Shown in pieces: positions 26,828-39,100 of a stretch of DNA of 64,000 bases. Source of the DNA: Burhinus oedicnemus. Lineage: Eukaryota > Chordata > Aves > Charadriiformes > Burhinidae. Below the pieces are notes generated by a model, which was not told the DNA's origin, ran no database searches, and worked only from the letters and a program-made list of their open reading frames with translations. The position numbers were made by a program, and so were the translations under genes. The stretch lies in assembly GCA_008921705.1 (NCBI GenBank), contig VFFE01007030.1, positions 1,345,201 through 1,409,200 of the forward strand, given 5' to 3'. Within the stretch, counting starts at the first letter, position 1; each line of letters opens with the position of its first letter.

Positions 26828-29800
26828 TACTCTTACAGTGTCACTAATCTGCTCTGATCTTGGCCAGTCCACTACCTGTCCGTTTCCCATCCCAACTTTT
26901 ATATTTAGAGATTAAGCTCTACAAGGTAGGAATATGCTTTTGCAGCATATACAACCCAGGGAATATTTGTGTGATGTGCGCAAATAAACATAGTTATTCT
27001 CAAAAATAAAGCAATCCAGTCCAGATTCAGAACACTACAAATCAAAACACACACACAAAGGTCGTATGGGCAGTTGCTCTTACTACTTTTGCCCAATGCA
27101 AGGACATCTTATCTGTCATCTGACAGAGGAGCTTCCCATAATCTGTGACTGCCTCCAAACCTGTCACACATGTCGCCCTACACTTTCCAACAGATACATA
27201 CTCCCTAAAAACAAGGTAGTGGGATTACTGTAATAAACTGTTAGGTAATGAGATACTCGCATTTGCTTACCTCTATTGGCTGTCCAAATGACATCATTCT
27301 CAGTACTCCATTTGAGCTAATCATGGTGCTTAGCACTCATAGCTTTCTTACCATTTTGAAAAGATAATCCATCCGCAAATGCTTTGTGCCTATATAGAAA
27401 GTGCAATGAAGTGACTTGAATAACAATGTATCCAAGAGTAATGATGAGTTTGCAGTCATTCATCTTGTCATTCAACTGAGCTAGGAGAAATTACATCATT
27501 CTAGTAGATGACTAGGAATCTGGAAATAGGAGATTTGAGGGTTACAGCACAGTTGTTTATATAGATATTACCATAGACAAAAACATTATTAGGAACATAG
27601 TTAAGGAATTGCTAAATGTCTAAAAATATACAGGCACTAAAATATATAATACAATGTTTATTGCATGTATTTAGAAAAAATCCTCATCGTTTAATTAGCT
27701 TTGGTTTTAAAACTTAAGATATGAAAAGCAGTATCAAATTGCTTAACCAATACAGAATGATGTAAAATATGTAGTTTATATGGAGTACTGTCTACATGGC
27801 ACTGACTGGTGTAACATCTTTAACCGGCATTTGTTGCGATTGAGCTCCTTTATGGTATTGTCTTTCCTGAAAAATATGTCCTTCCCACATACTACTTTAT
27901 TGAAATCAGTATTTGCCACTCAGTGCCATTTCTTTTTTTAGTCTGCATATTATATAACTCATATCCTGATATATATTCAATCAGAACACTTAAGCCTAAC
28001 GATCATCTCCAAACCAATATTAGTTTAAAATAGCTCAAAGTAGACCTAAAGTCATTTTACTTTTCCATCATGAAAATAACACAAAAAATATTGTAAAAAT
28101 ATTTCTTCTAATTTTAGAGTTGTCTATATAATTATTTCTTTCATCTTTTCCTTTTTATATCTTTTCTGTTTTCCATAGCCTTCCTTTTCTATTGCTCCTG
28201 TTTTTCATACTTTATATGGTTTCATACTTACTTAATGGTTTTTACAGGTTTTTTTACAGCCTTTCCTCTTGTGTTTCTCTCTCATTCTTTCTTTCTTTGA
28301 AGGTTTCCTTCTTACTTCTGGTGGGTATGTGCTATAGTACAGTCAGGTAAACTGCAGCTTGGTTTCTAGTTCTCTGGCTGTGGTCTGCTTCAGGAGTCAT
28401 TTCCTCTCCCCATCTCTCTGTTTCCCAGTCTGGACAAACAAGATAATTAAGATGGCCTCCTGTGTGGTTAGCTTAGAGACATACTGGTAGAGAGCTCCTT
28501 TAAGCACAATTACTCCCTTTCTCTGTTTTACCTCTTTGCTACCTCAGCTACCTCCTCAATGCTCATCATGATTTTCAGTTCCTCAACTAACTCTTAGCTC
28601 CCATTCTTCCTCCCCTTCTAACAGTAACATTTTCAATGTGGACCTTCAACATATTATGGTTATCACTAATTCTGCCATGTTCTGCAGATTATGTGCCAGC
28701 TGCATTCACTTTATGTTGAAGGGGAGTGTTGCAGCTATTAAGTGATGGGTTCCATTGATTTCAGCTGACTGATGTCAGTAAAGAACATGAATGATGGTGC
28801 AACACTTCATTTTAGTTACAAAAATGATCAGAAGAGTCTTAGAAAGATGGGAGATGTGGGATAAGCAGAAAATGTTCAGTTATGAACACGTTATGGTGTC
28901 CTGTGAAACCTTGTAGACAGAAATTGTACGCACGTGAACCCAGCCCAGTTCATTCATGAGGTTATTTAAATCATGGTCGCATGTTTCTAGTACCTTTTGG
29001 AAAAGACTTAGACAAGAACTACCTGGAGACTATAATGCTAATGTCAAGCAGAAATCAAATGTTAGCCAGATCTCGACTATGCTCTGAGGAAAAGATATGC
29101 CTTGTCAGTGTCAATGCATTTCTACATCCATGGCCATTTGCTACGAACCTATTTTTTTTATGTCTGCCTATACAGCCTTTGGCTTTGAAGGATCTTAATC
29201 ACTTTCAGTGAAGGAGTAGGAAACAGTCAAAGCCGGCCAGTGTTAAGTGCCTCAGACTACAGTGCCAGAAGTGCTATTCAGTAAGTCGTGAAGTAAAACT
29301 GGTTCAGTGTATATGGCTATAGTGAAGTAAAATGCAGACACCAACATTCTGATGTTACTCTCAGGAAGAACACATTTACACTCCATAACTGTGGAGATGA
29401 TGTAGAGAGTGAAGGAAAGATGACAAAACATATTGTAGTATTTATGGGTTGTAAAGCCATAAACTATAGACTGTATCAGACTAAGCTATGGTTCATAAAA
29501 GCTAAGCAGCACTGGGTTTAGCCTACCTTAGATGGAAGACCACCTGGGATAGATAAAGGAATTGTTTGAATGCTCACCATTTGTGATAAACACTGATTCA
29601 CATTCCAGTTCCATGCCCATTTTATAGCTCTGTCACTACTGATCACTCTAAAATCCCATGGTGCTTTGTGAAAGAACATAATATTACCTCTGATCTCCTG
29701 ACTAGGTATCAATTCAGCCAATCACAGTGACACCTTTTACACATCCTGCAGTTCTAACTGGAATCGTTGGTTTTCACTGACCTCCCCAGGCCCCAATTCT

Positions 29801-32800
29801 GTATTTAGACTTACTGTGGGCTGTTATGTAGCTGCTGTTTTCTCTGATCAACAGTTCAGCTGAGGGCTTCTGGAAATATGCAATTCCAAGAAAGTGCTGG
29901 AAGCAGGCCAGTGAAGATATTGCTGGTGATTTATTTTGATTTTTATTGTTTAGATGAAAAAACAATCACAACTGGATGTAAGATTAATAGAAAAAAACAA
30001 CCCTAAAAAGAAACCAGAAACAAAAAAATACACCAAAGTTGCACTGAATATGGAATTCCTGGAATCTTTTCCAAGCTGCTATCATTAAAATATATCAACA
30101 GTATGCAAAGTTTTCCCTTGTTCTGTATTAAGTCTAGAGTATCTTCACTGAAACAAATAGTTTACATGAATTCATGCAAGAATGTGAATACATTGATCCT
30201 TTCTCAGAAAAACAAAGTACCATTCAGTGAAATGGAAAAATCATCAGAAATGGAAGAACTATAAAATTACAAAATGTTATTTTCATATAAATTACAATGT
30301 TCCCAAGGCATGCATTGTGAAGCATATAACGGAGTCAAGAGTTTAGCAAGATGCAGAAAACCATGACAAAAATAAACAAAGTAGTAACAATAATTAATTT
30401 CTCAAAAGATCCCTAAAGAAGCATACCTGTTTTAACCCTTTAAAATGGAATAATATAACCTCCAATTATTTGAGAATAAGAGAAGATTTTTCTCTGGAGA
30501 CAACTTATTTTGTAACTGTGCTCATCAAAGGTTCTTTCAGCAGCAGTTTTTGCTGAACCCACAGAGAGTAATCTAGAGCAGGTGGGTATGAAGGATTCAT
30601 GCTGTAATTCCTATTATCTTTTATACTGATGATAATGCTTGTCCAGTTTCTTTTTTTTTTCTCCCCATGAACTGACCCAGTTAAACATTTGTGTATCTAA
30701 TATGCCTGAGATGCTATAATTAGAACATTTTTAATTATTCAACACTCTTAACTCTTCTCTTGAGTGTGTAATTTGATACGACAGTTCTGAATACTGGAAT
30801 AACACCTTGATCTGAGGAGCTTTCTGACAATGCTTAAGCTGCTGTTTCTCATGTATTATTTTAGTCAACGTTACAATCTCATGTAGGTATGAAGGCTACT
30901 ACTTGTCTTGGAATATGTGTCTTGTTATGAAAGTCTGGCAGTATCCCTATCTTGGAAAAATGGTGCAAATTCATCTACCTAAATACAGACATTGGAGGAC
31001 AATGGAAAAGGTTATTTTGTGTTTAAAAATTAAAGTGAATTTTGGGCTTATCAGCCATGCTGGACTGTGACTACTTAAATTTCAAGTCCTCTGTTTATTT
31101 GCAGAACAGGTATTGTACAGTCCAGGTAAGCAGTGGCATGTTTCCCTCCATTATTTTGGAAGTGGTGTCTTCAGGAAGCTCAGCAAATAATTTACTTTTC
31201 TGCTTGATTAGGATGTGATCAAACCACTGGAGTCAGCATCAAGATCACAGAGACTCCAATGAGCTCTGGATCAGGGCAAATATTTATGAAAATTACTGCA
31301 AAAATATTAACTATCACCAAGTTGTGGTATGTCATATGTGCATGCACCCATTCACGTGATCTTGACTGAGGCAACCTGCTTACTTTACATGAGCCATATT
31401 GCATGTTCTTGCCCAGCAGAAAACATTGCAATACATTGTTCAAGCAAACCTAAGCTCAAATGCCTCTCTAGAAATGCTGAAAACATGTTTTTAAATGGAT
31501 GCACCAAGTCACAGGTAAAGCTCATGATTATACCTATAGTCACTTCTAATATCAGTTTTTAAAATAAATGAATACTTAATAGCATAAACCAAGCTAATAA
31601 TTTTAGGGAAGTGTGATCTACCACAACTGTGGAATTGCATCATCAATTTACTTGATCACCTTTCACCTCCTTTGTAAAAGTTGAAATGCAAACATATTTA
31701 ACACTTTCAGCTGCATTGAGTTTCCTTAAGTAATATGCTTGACACCTCTCTGTTTGGAGACAAATACTGCTTTTTGGCACATACCTCATGCTTCTCCTGG
31801 GATTCCTAGGTCCATACGTATTTTTCTCTGTAATCTCAGTGAGGCTATCAGACTATTTACTTTCTACTCAGATACCTACATACAAGTCTAAGATCATCTC
31901 CTTTATGTGTTACGAGACTTTCAGGCACTGCAGCATGACTGATGACAGCTGAAAACAGAAAGCATGCTGTAAAATGTCTTGAAACACTACCACACAGGGT
32001 TTATGTAGGAGACTCGCTGTTCTTGCTGTAGATCTGGCATTCCCCAATGACCAAGTTTCAAGCTAGTGCCTATACAAAGGTCCAGGACTAAACCTTGAAC
32101 CTCACACTGTCATTGTGCACTGATTCCTATGTACAAGGCTCGCAACATGAGGTGGCCACAAAAGGATGCACAAATACAATGCAAACAATATAGATAGCTG
32201 TAGTACCTTTTTTTTTTCCTCCCCTTCCACCCCTGAGCTAGACTAAAAGCTCCCTTACAGAGTGCTTCCTTATTTTGCTGAGGTATTGTTGCTATCATAC
32301 CTCTTCCTGCCTTTCTTCCCCAGTTAAATTCAGTCTTTTCCTGAGAGTGCTACACCTTCTGAAAAGATGGGGACAGACATTACGCCTTCTCCTTAGACTT
32401 TGATCTGGAAGAGCATGACTGACAGGATGCCTCACCCCTTCTAAAAATTAGCAGAGTTGAAAGGTGATGTTGCTGTGCTTATCAAGCTTCTCAAGTTCAA
32501 ACACTAAGCCCTGGGGACCAGTTTTGTGAGGGACCAAGCACTCTGCTTTGCACAGCACCTGTGGGTGCTGTGGTGCAGGTGCTACAAGTAGGAGCCCTGT
32601 TTTCTTGTGGTGTTGATGGAGATGGAGGTACAGAGTGGGCTACAGCCCTCCTGTAGGCATCAAAGCATGGGTGAGTGGCAACGTTAGTGGGGGCATGTTC
32701 CCCAGGAGGGGTGCTTGCAAGAGCTGGTTGGGGTCAACTGCTTCCCCTTTCTCTAGCTGGTTAAGGTGGCCTGCATTATAGGGAACTGTAGTTTCTGCTC

Positions 32801-33325
32801 TCTTGTACTCCCAGCAGGAGGAAGATGCTGCCAGCATCTGTGCTTGGTATGTGGAAAGGGTACAGAGGTCTCTCTGTAGTACTAGAAGTCTGTCTCCCTC
32901 CCCCACCCTGCAGTGCTGCTAACTCAAAGGGGACAATTCTCTGTGGCTGTTGTGCCCTCTAGGTCAAAGCAGCACTTTGCAATGTTTCTTCTGGTGTTAA
33001 GAGGCAGAGCAGAGTAGGTGGCGTGTTGCAGGGACTCAGTTTCCTCTTATTAATCAGTCTGGAGTCTTCCTGCTTGTCTCAGGCTGATGTATTAGGAAGC
33101 TCACTCCAGGTTTATTCCTGAAGGAATTAGTGGTTATGGATACACCACGTCTCAGCAAAAAACTTTTTTTGAGCCTCTGGATTCTGTGTAAGGCCAGAAA
33201 GAATATTTAGAAGGAGACTGATGATGGGCTGAAAATGTTCCTTCTCCTGACTTCTTTCTCCTTCCTTGCCATCCCAATGAGAAGAAAAAAAGTTGCAACC
33301 CTGGATTGAGATTATCCTTCTGCAA
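26828..33325. other. Non-coding interval, possible leader intron of the MED1-like gene
   Basis: AT-rich DNA with pyrimidine-rich stretches (about 28130-28310). No open frame with a recognisable domain. The first coding exon found downstream (33963) starts mid-codon, so at least one exon of that gene may lie here or further left. Confidence 0.55.
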
Positions 33326-33550
33326 AATTATAGAATAGTTTGGGTTGGAAAGGACCTTTAAAGGTCATGTAGTGAACAACACTGCAATAAGCAGGGACAT
33401 CTTCAACTAGATCAGGTTGCTCAGAGCCCCATCCAACCTGACCTTGAATGTTTCCAGGGATGGGGTACTTACTGCCTCTCTGGGCAACCTGTTCCTGTGT
33501 TTCACCATCCTCATCGTAAAAGCTTATCTCTAATTTCTTACCTCTAATCA
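33326..33550 (-). mobile_element. CR1 LINE 3' fragment (minus orientation)
   Basis: Read on the plus strand it begins with the reversed CR1 tail (TTATAGAATAGTTTGGGTTGGAAAGGACC) and continues with TCAACTAGATCAGGTTGCTCAGAGCCCCATCCAACCTG-type sequence, typical of the CR1 3' region. It is strongly truncated at the 5' side, like most bird CR1 copies. It lies about 400 bp upstream of the first MED1-like coding exon found. Confidence 0.92.
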
Positions 33551-33962
33551 AAATTATCTCTAATGAGCTCTAGGTGGGTGTAGAAATCTGGATGCCTGAA
33601 ATCCCATAGCGAGGCCTTTATTAAGGCCATAGCGAGGTATTTATTAAGAATACGCACATGAGATTGTGCATAGGTAAAGAAAACCTAGTTGTTTAACAAC
33701 CTGAAGATTGGGCTGTATCTCTGTATTTAATATTGAGAATACTTACCTATACAAAATCTGCCCCCACCCTTTTCTGTCAGAAAGCTTACAAAAATTAGAT
33801 ATTTGTATGCAAAATTCAACTAAACCAATTTTTTCTGCCTCCTCTTTTGAAGTGTAACACCCACGACCTTAGCAAGTTCTTATATTTTTCCTCCTCCAAA
33901 TTTACTGGTTGCCAATGTAAATACCTGCCATTATATTTAGAACATTTTGACATGTTTTTCAG

Positions 33963-34066
33963 ATGCTGTGACAGCTACTTCCACAAATGCTTTAATGGAA
34001 CAGTTGCATTTAAAATACCAACAAAGACCATGGAGTGAAACTCTGAAACTTGTCCATTTTTGCATG
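33963..34066 (+). CDS. MED1-like coding exon 1 (first found)
   Basis: Acceptor TTTTTCAG at 33962, donor ATG|GTAAGA. Encodes LMEQLHLKYQQRPWSETLKL, matching MED1 LLERLHAKF..RPWSETIKL. It begins two bases into a codon, so the start is either Met 33995 or in an exon further upstream. Confidence 0.85.
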
Positions 34067-36148
34067 GTAAGAATCGCAGATTAGGTAAGGGAAGGATATG
34101 CGGTGTAAGAGCAGGTTGCCAAGATAGCTCAAAAACTGCTTGACTTTAAAAACAAACAAAAAACAAAACAAAAAACCAAAAAAACCAAACCAAAACAAAA
34201 CCCCCCCCAAAACCTCGTGCCTATTATAGTCTGGCTTCTGATTTTTCTTACAACAGTGGATAAAAAAAAGTTTCCTGCAGTGTTTTAACACTTCAGAGAT
34301 TGTTTCTTGCATTATTTTAACTGTTTAGGAGTTAGCACTGATTGCTGAATACTTTAGGTTACTTTCCATTCATTATCATTAGCACCTTCATAGTATGTAA
34401 AGACAATTTCTTGCCCACAGGACTGGGAGAAAAGACTTTTTTCAGAAACTGGCCTGAAACTCGATATCTAGACTCTCTCCTGCTGTGATATACCTTAATT
34501 TGTTCCATGTTTCCCACCTTCCCAGTAGCTAATCATATTTAAGAATCATCTTTGTAAAAAACACATTAGCACAACTGCTGTGAGCTTAGTATAAAAAGTT
34601 CCATTCGTTTCCATGATTCTTTTTATTAACGTTTAACTAAAGCCTGACTCTGAAAAGAGTATCCTGAGTTTGAATATAGTGAAAACTTTTCCACAGTGAA
34701 TGTTCTTTGTGAATTGAAGTGTGAATTATGAGAAGTTTTCAGAAAAGAGCTAGAAGAGAAGCCGGGAGAGTTTGCTGCTACTTAAGTTAATATCTTCAGC
34801 TGGAACTTGCACCCTGAGTCTAATCAAGTATACCTGTGGCACTTACTCATCTGTCCTTTTCACTCAGGCAGATTCCTCCCAAAATAAAAATCTAAGTATT
34901 TTCTTTGTTATTCTCTAGTATCACAGTGAAATTAACTGACATAGCTTGTGTTCAGCTCAAAAGAAAAGGGAATGGAAAGCTGCTTCCTGCTCCAAAGGCC
35001 TCTGATACATAATTACTGCCCAATAGGATCTTCACAAATTCATTCAGTGCTGCCACTTTAGAGACAGCTACAATCATAGGTCACCTCTATGTTAGACAAA
35101 AACAAAAAAATAGTGTTTTGTGGTACTGGGCATTGGTGTTATGTGTCTCACATGCAGTGATGTTCCCCTTTGGCTACTAATTTAAGGAGTCGTTCTCTGC
35201 CTCTTGTTTTCACAAATGTCCTAGGATAAGCCACTTCAACGATCAGTCAGTAATGCTTCAGATGGTCCATTGCTCTCTTGCATGGAGAAGATACAGAGGG
35301 CGTTAAATGGTAATGAACTGTCAGATAACTCAAAGTGTATTTTGTAATATGCTGTGGAAATTACGCATCCTTCCCTATTGGTGATGTTCTGCACAGAAGG
35401 GTTAAATGTGCAAACACAAAGGTGGATATGACACAAGAGACTTGTGACTCATCTTTGGGCTAAGCCTTCAGGCTATAGCTATTCTCAAAGTCTGAGAATA
35501 AGCTCTACCCAGCACAGCACTGGTTAATCATAGGATAATAGCTGTCATTAATAACAAGAAGTTATGCAAGAGATACTATTTTCTTATTACCTAAATTAAT
35601 CCTTTAGAGCAGGATAATACTGGTCCTACTTCTTGATCATTGCAGCCTGATTAAATAACATTTCCGTTTTTTGCAGCTAAATCTTTGTTTTCTGTGATGA
35701 ACAGATTGGAATCTTTATCCAAACAAAAAGGGTAAGTTTGTTTATGAATAAATGCAAATAAGCAAGCATGGCCCCAAGTCCAGTGAGGAATACCATCTGG
35801 ATGGCTTGTCAACAATTATGGGTTTTTTTAGCTCAGTGTTCTAATGGAGTATATTACATGGAATGGGCATAACTGCCTATTTTGATTAGCCCTTTGTGAA
35901 GGAGGTTGTTGGGTGAAGAGAGAGTGTGCATGCCTAGGTCCCAAAACTACAGGCTGAGGTAAATAGCTTTCAGCAAACCGATGTGGTAATGGAAAGAGCA
36001 GAGCACAAATGTATTGCCTTGTTGGATAGTTTTCAGAAGCTGAGCCAAGGAAGAGATATTTTTGAAGCATCCCTGGCGTCTCTTCTCATGACCAAGTAAA
36101 CTACACTCATTTCCTTTCTTCGTGTGACAGAATTTTTGGATATCCAAG

Positions 36149-36194
<46 letters not shown>

Positions 36195-39100
36195 CTTCCT
36201 TCTCTCCTCAGGCTTAATGCTCATGTTAGCCCCAGTGGGACTGCCTGCTACATAACATCAAACATGTTTTATATAGAAGTTCAGCTGGAGAAGGATGGAA
36301 AGGTGATGGATGTAAAGTTGGCTCACCTTGGAGAAGCTCCTGTGGTAAAGTTAACTTTCTCTGTCTCTTACCTCCCACCTGGCCTCCAGCTGCCATGTCA
36401 GAAAGTCTTTGGCTACCTTTTGGTCTTGTCACACCTGTCAGCCTGTGCATGACACTAGCTACCTCTTTAGGTATCTGAATCTCTTACCTAAACTTACAAC
36501 TCAGTTACAGATATAAAGTACTGCAGCGCTAAATATTAAGCTAAAACTCAGCTGACATGCCCACCTTCCAAGAATTTTGTAATACCCAGCAAAAATATCT
36601 GTATTTTCACGCTTCGATGTTATCGTATACAGTAAATAACAAGGTCTTAAAATATTTTCCTACAAGCTGTAGTGCAATGTATGTTCTCAATGAATGTCTT
36701 GAAGCTGTTACGAGAGATTCTCTTTTCCTTTTGCATTCTTTAGGAATATATGCATTCCTATGAATAGGAATGTTTTTCTTGCAAAATTTCTCATTAAAAT
36801 AATGGCAAAATATCACTCTGCAGTTCACATATCATGTTCTGCAGTTGTTCAGTGTTACAGATGATCCTTCAGATCAAAGATATAACAACAAGCTGTTGCA
36901 GGGGGGGTGGGGAGCATAAACTCCGATTTTTATCAGTAAGTATCCAAATTGTTACATTAACCTGGAGTTAATTTAGTTCCTCTTTTCAGTTGCAGTCAGG
37001 CCAGGAATTTCAAGTTGTTCTGTTTAACCAGCACAGGGCTGTTGATCAGTGAGTGCTGGACAATATTAGGATAATAATATCCAGAGAATTTTAGCACAGT
37101 AAATGGCAATAAAAGAAAAACTGGCAAAGGTGCAATTTTTTTTCTTGAAAGAATTTATCAACAGACTATTATCTGCAGAGCCTTTGTTCTTTTAATTATT
37201 TTATTAATACTATGTTTTAACTATTGTAATGTTAGTCTGGGTTTTGTTAGTTGGAGGGGTTGTTTTAAGCTAACCATTCAGCTAATTAAAAGTAATGGGG
37301 AACAATCTTATCTTTGCCAACTGGATGCTTTTAAGAGATGTTTCACAAAGGATGGTAAGAAACATGAAACTCCTCTCTCTTATTCCTGTAGGTTTGTGAT
37401 GACCTGATGCAACATCTAAGGTAAAGAACCAGTGCAGAGTCTCTTGTTGAATGGAAAGGAATTCCTGAGTCTGAATGTTGTGGAGAAGTCAAGGCTAGAA
37501 TGGTTTCAGTGCAAGAACTGAAGAAAAAAAAGAAAACAAAAGAAAAAAAAAAAAGAAAAGAAAAGCAAGAATCAGGAAACAATAATACAATAATATGAAT
37601 CCAGAAAACAACAGAACTGACACTTTTTTTTATTTTATTTTATGTGGGAAGTTGGTTCCAGTGGTCTATATTGGAGGCTGGTGGTGGTTGTAACTGTTAT
37701 TACCTGCTTCCAGTTTGTAAATTCAAGGCTAAAACTGCAGCAAATATAATTTTGAAAAGATAACACCAGGCATTACTTATTTCTCAAGTCATTCCATTGA
37801 AAACAGCTATATTGCATCCGCTTCAATGGAGCAAGGGGAAAGAGTAATCCCCAATACATTGGCTCTAGCTGCCAGTTATACACAGCCTTTGAATTCTGTC
37901 ATTTGTGTTGACTGCAAGAATTATAGAACTACTTGGACCTGTAATTTTGGAAATGGACTGATGAAGACAAGTCAGAACTGACCGATTTACAGATCCAAAC
38001 TAGATATCGCTTTTCCCCTTCTCTTTCCATCAAATACTAAATAGTCTTTGTATTGTCCTTTTGCAAATGCATTAACTATGTGTCCTTCAGGCTTCTGTCA
38101 CAGCAATGAAAACAAGGTGATATCACATGGCCTGTTTTTCTTTGCAAATGTGTAGGAGGAGATGTTACTTTAATTTTCTCATGTACCAGTAGGGCACGAT
38201 ATTTTTTCTTTTTTTTTTTTTTTATTACCACATTTTGTTCTGTCTAAATAGGTGCTGTTCCAGGTCAGGCCACCACCTTAAAAGTCCATTTAGAAGTTCT
38301 CCAGCCAATATGATCAAGATTGCAGGTTTTACTAATAATGAGTATATTTAAGAAGTTGGATTCTTATTTAAATACCTTGGCAGAACAGTTGAAAGGGAAG
38401 GTAAAGAGAGAAAGAACAATCATTGACCGTGCATATTTCATCTCTCTTCTATGTGGACCTGTAATCAATCGACAGTTTTTCCAGTCCCCTCTTTCTTCAT
38501 AATGAAGTTATATTAGCTTTATGGGTGTAAACAGTTATGTCTTAAAGTTTTAACTTGCATTTGCCTAGTTTTTTTGACTCCCAGTGATGTTAACTGCCAG
38601 CAATTTGGCTCTGAGCGATGGTATATAGTTACCATTGGCACTCTGGGTACTAGTTGTCTGCCTTCCTGTTTTTATTAGGATTTGGCATGAAGTGCAGGTA
38701 TCCCTTCTACACATGTCAGTGTAGTATTTTATTTAGTTGTAAGGCAGTTTCTTATATGTGTAATGTTTCCTGTGAGTCTCAAAGTAACTATAAAATTATG
38801 ATGAGCCAGCCAGCTAATGCATAAGTTGGTGCTGTGTCTGTGCCTGTACCTGCATGCCTGCTTCCCTCCCTTTTCACTGTTTCCCCAGTAGTCCAGTTGG
38901 AAAGAGTCACGGAAGAGCTGAGTGACCTGTTTAGGTTTCTGTTTGGAAAGGATTTGTCCCAGTGTGAAAGTTCAGGCAGGCTGATTTGGTCTCTCTGCTG
39001 ATCCACATTGCAGCCACATCTGCATGGGGAGGGAAGGTATGTCTTCTTGAGTACAGCTCTCTGTGTGACTACAGCACTAGAGGGTTTAGTAAGGCTTGTA

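Noticed and set aside
32640..32906. 88-codon minus-strand frame with a retroelement-like look
   Set aside because: No family could be recognised, and the nearest identifiable repeat (CR1) is 400 bases away.
33847..34038. 63-codon frame overlapping MED1-like exon 1 as an alternative gene
   Set aside because: It is in a different frame from the MED1-homologous reading (RPWSETLKLV) and shows no homology.
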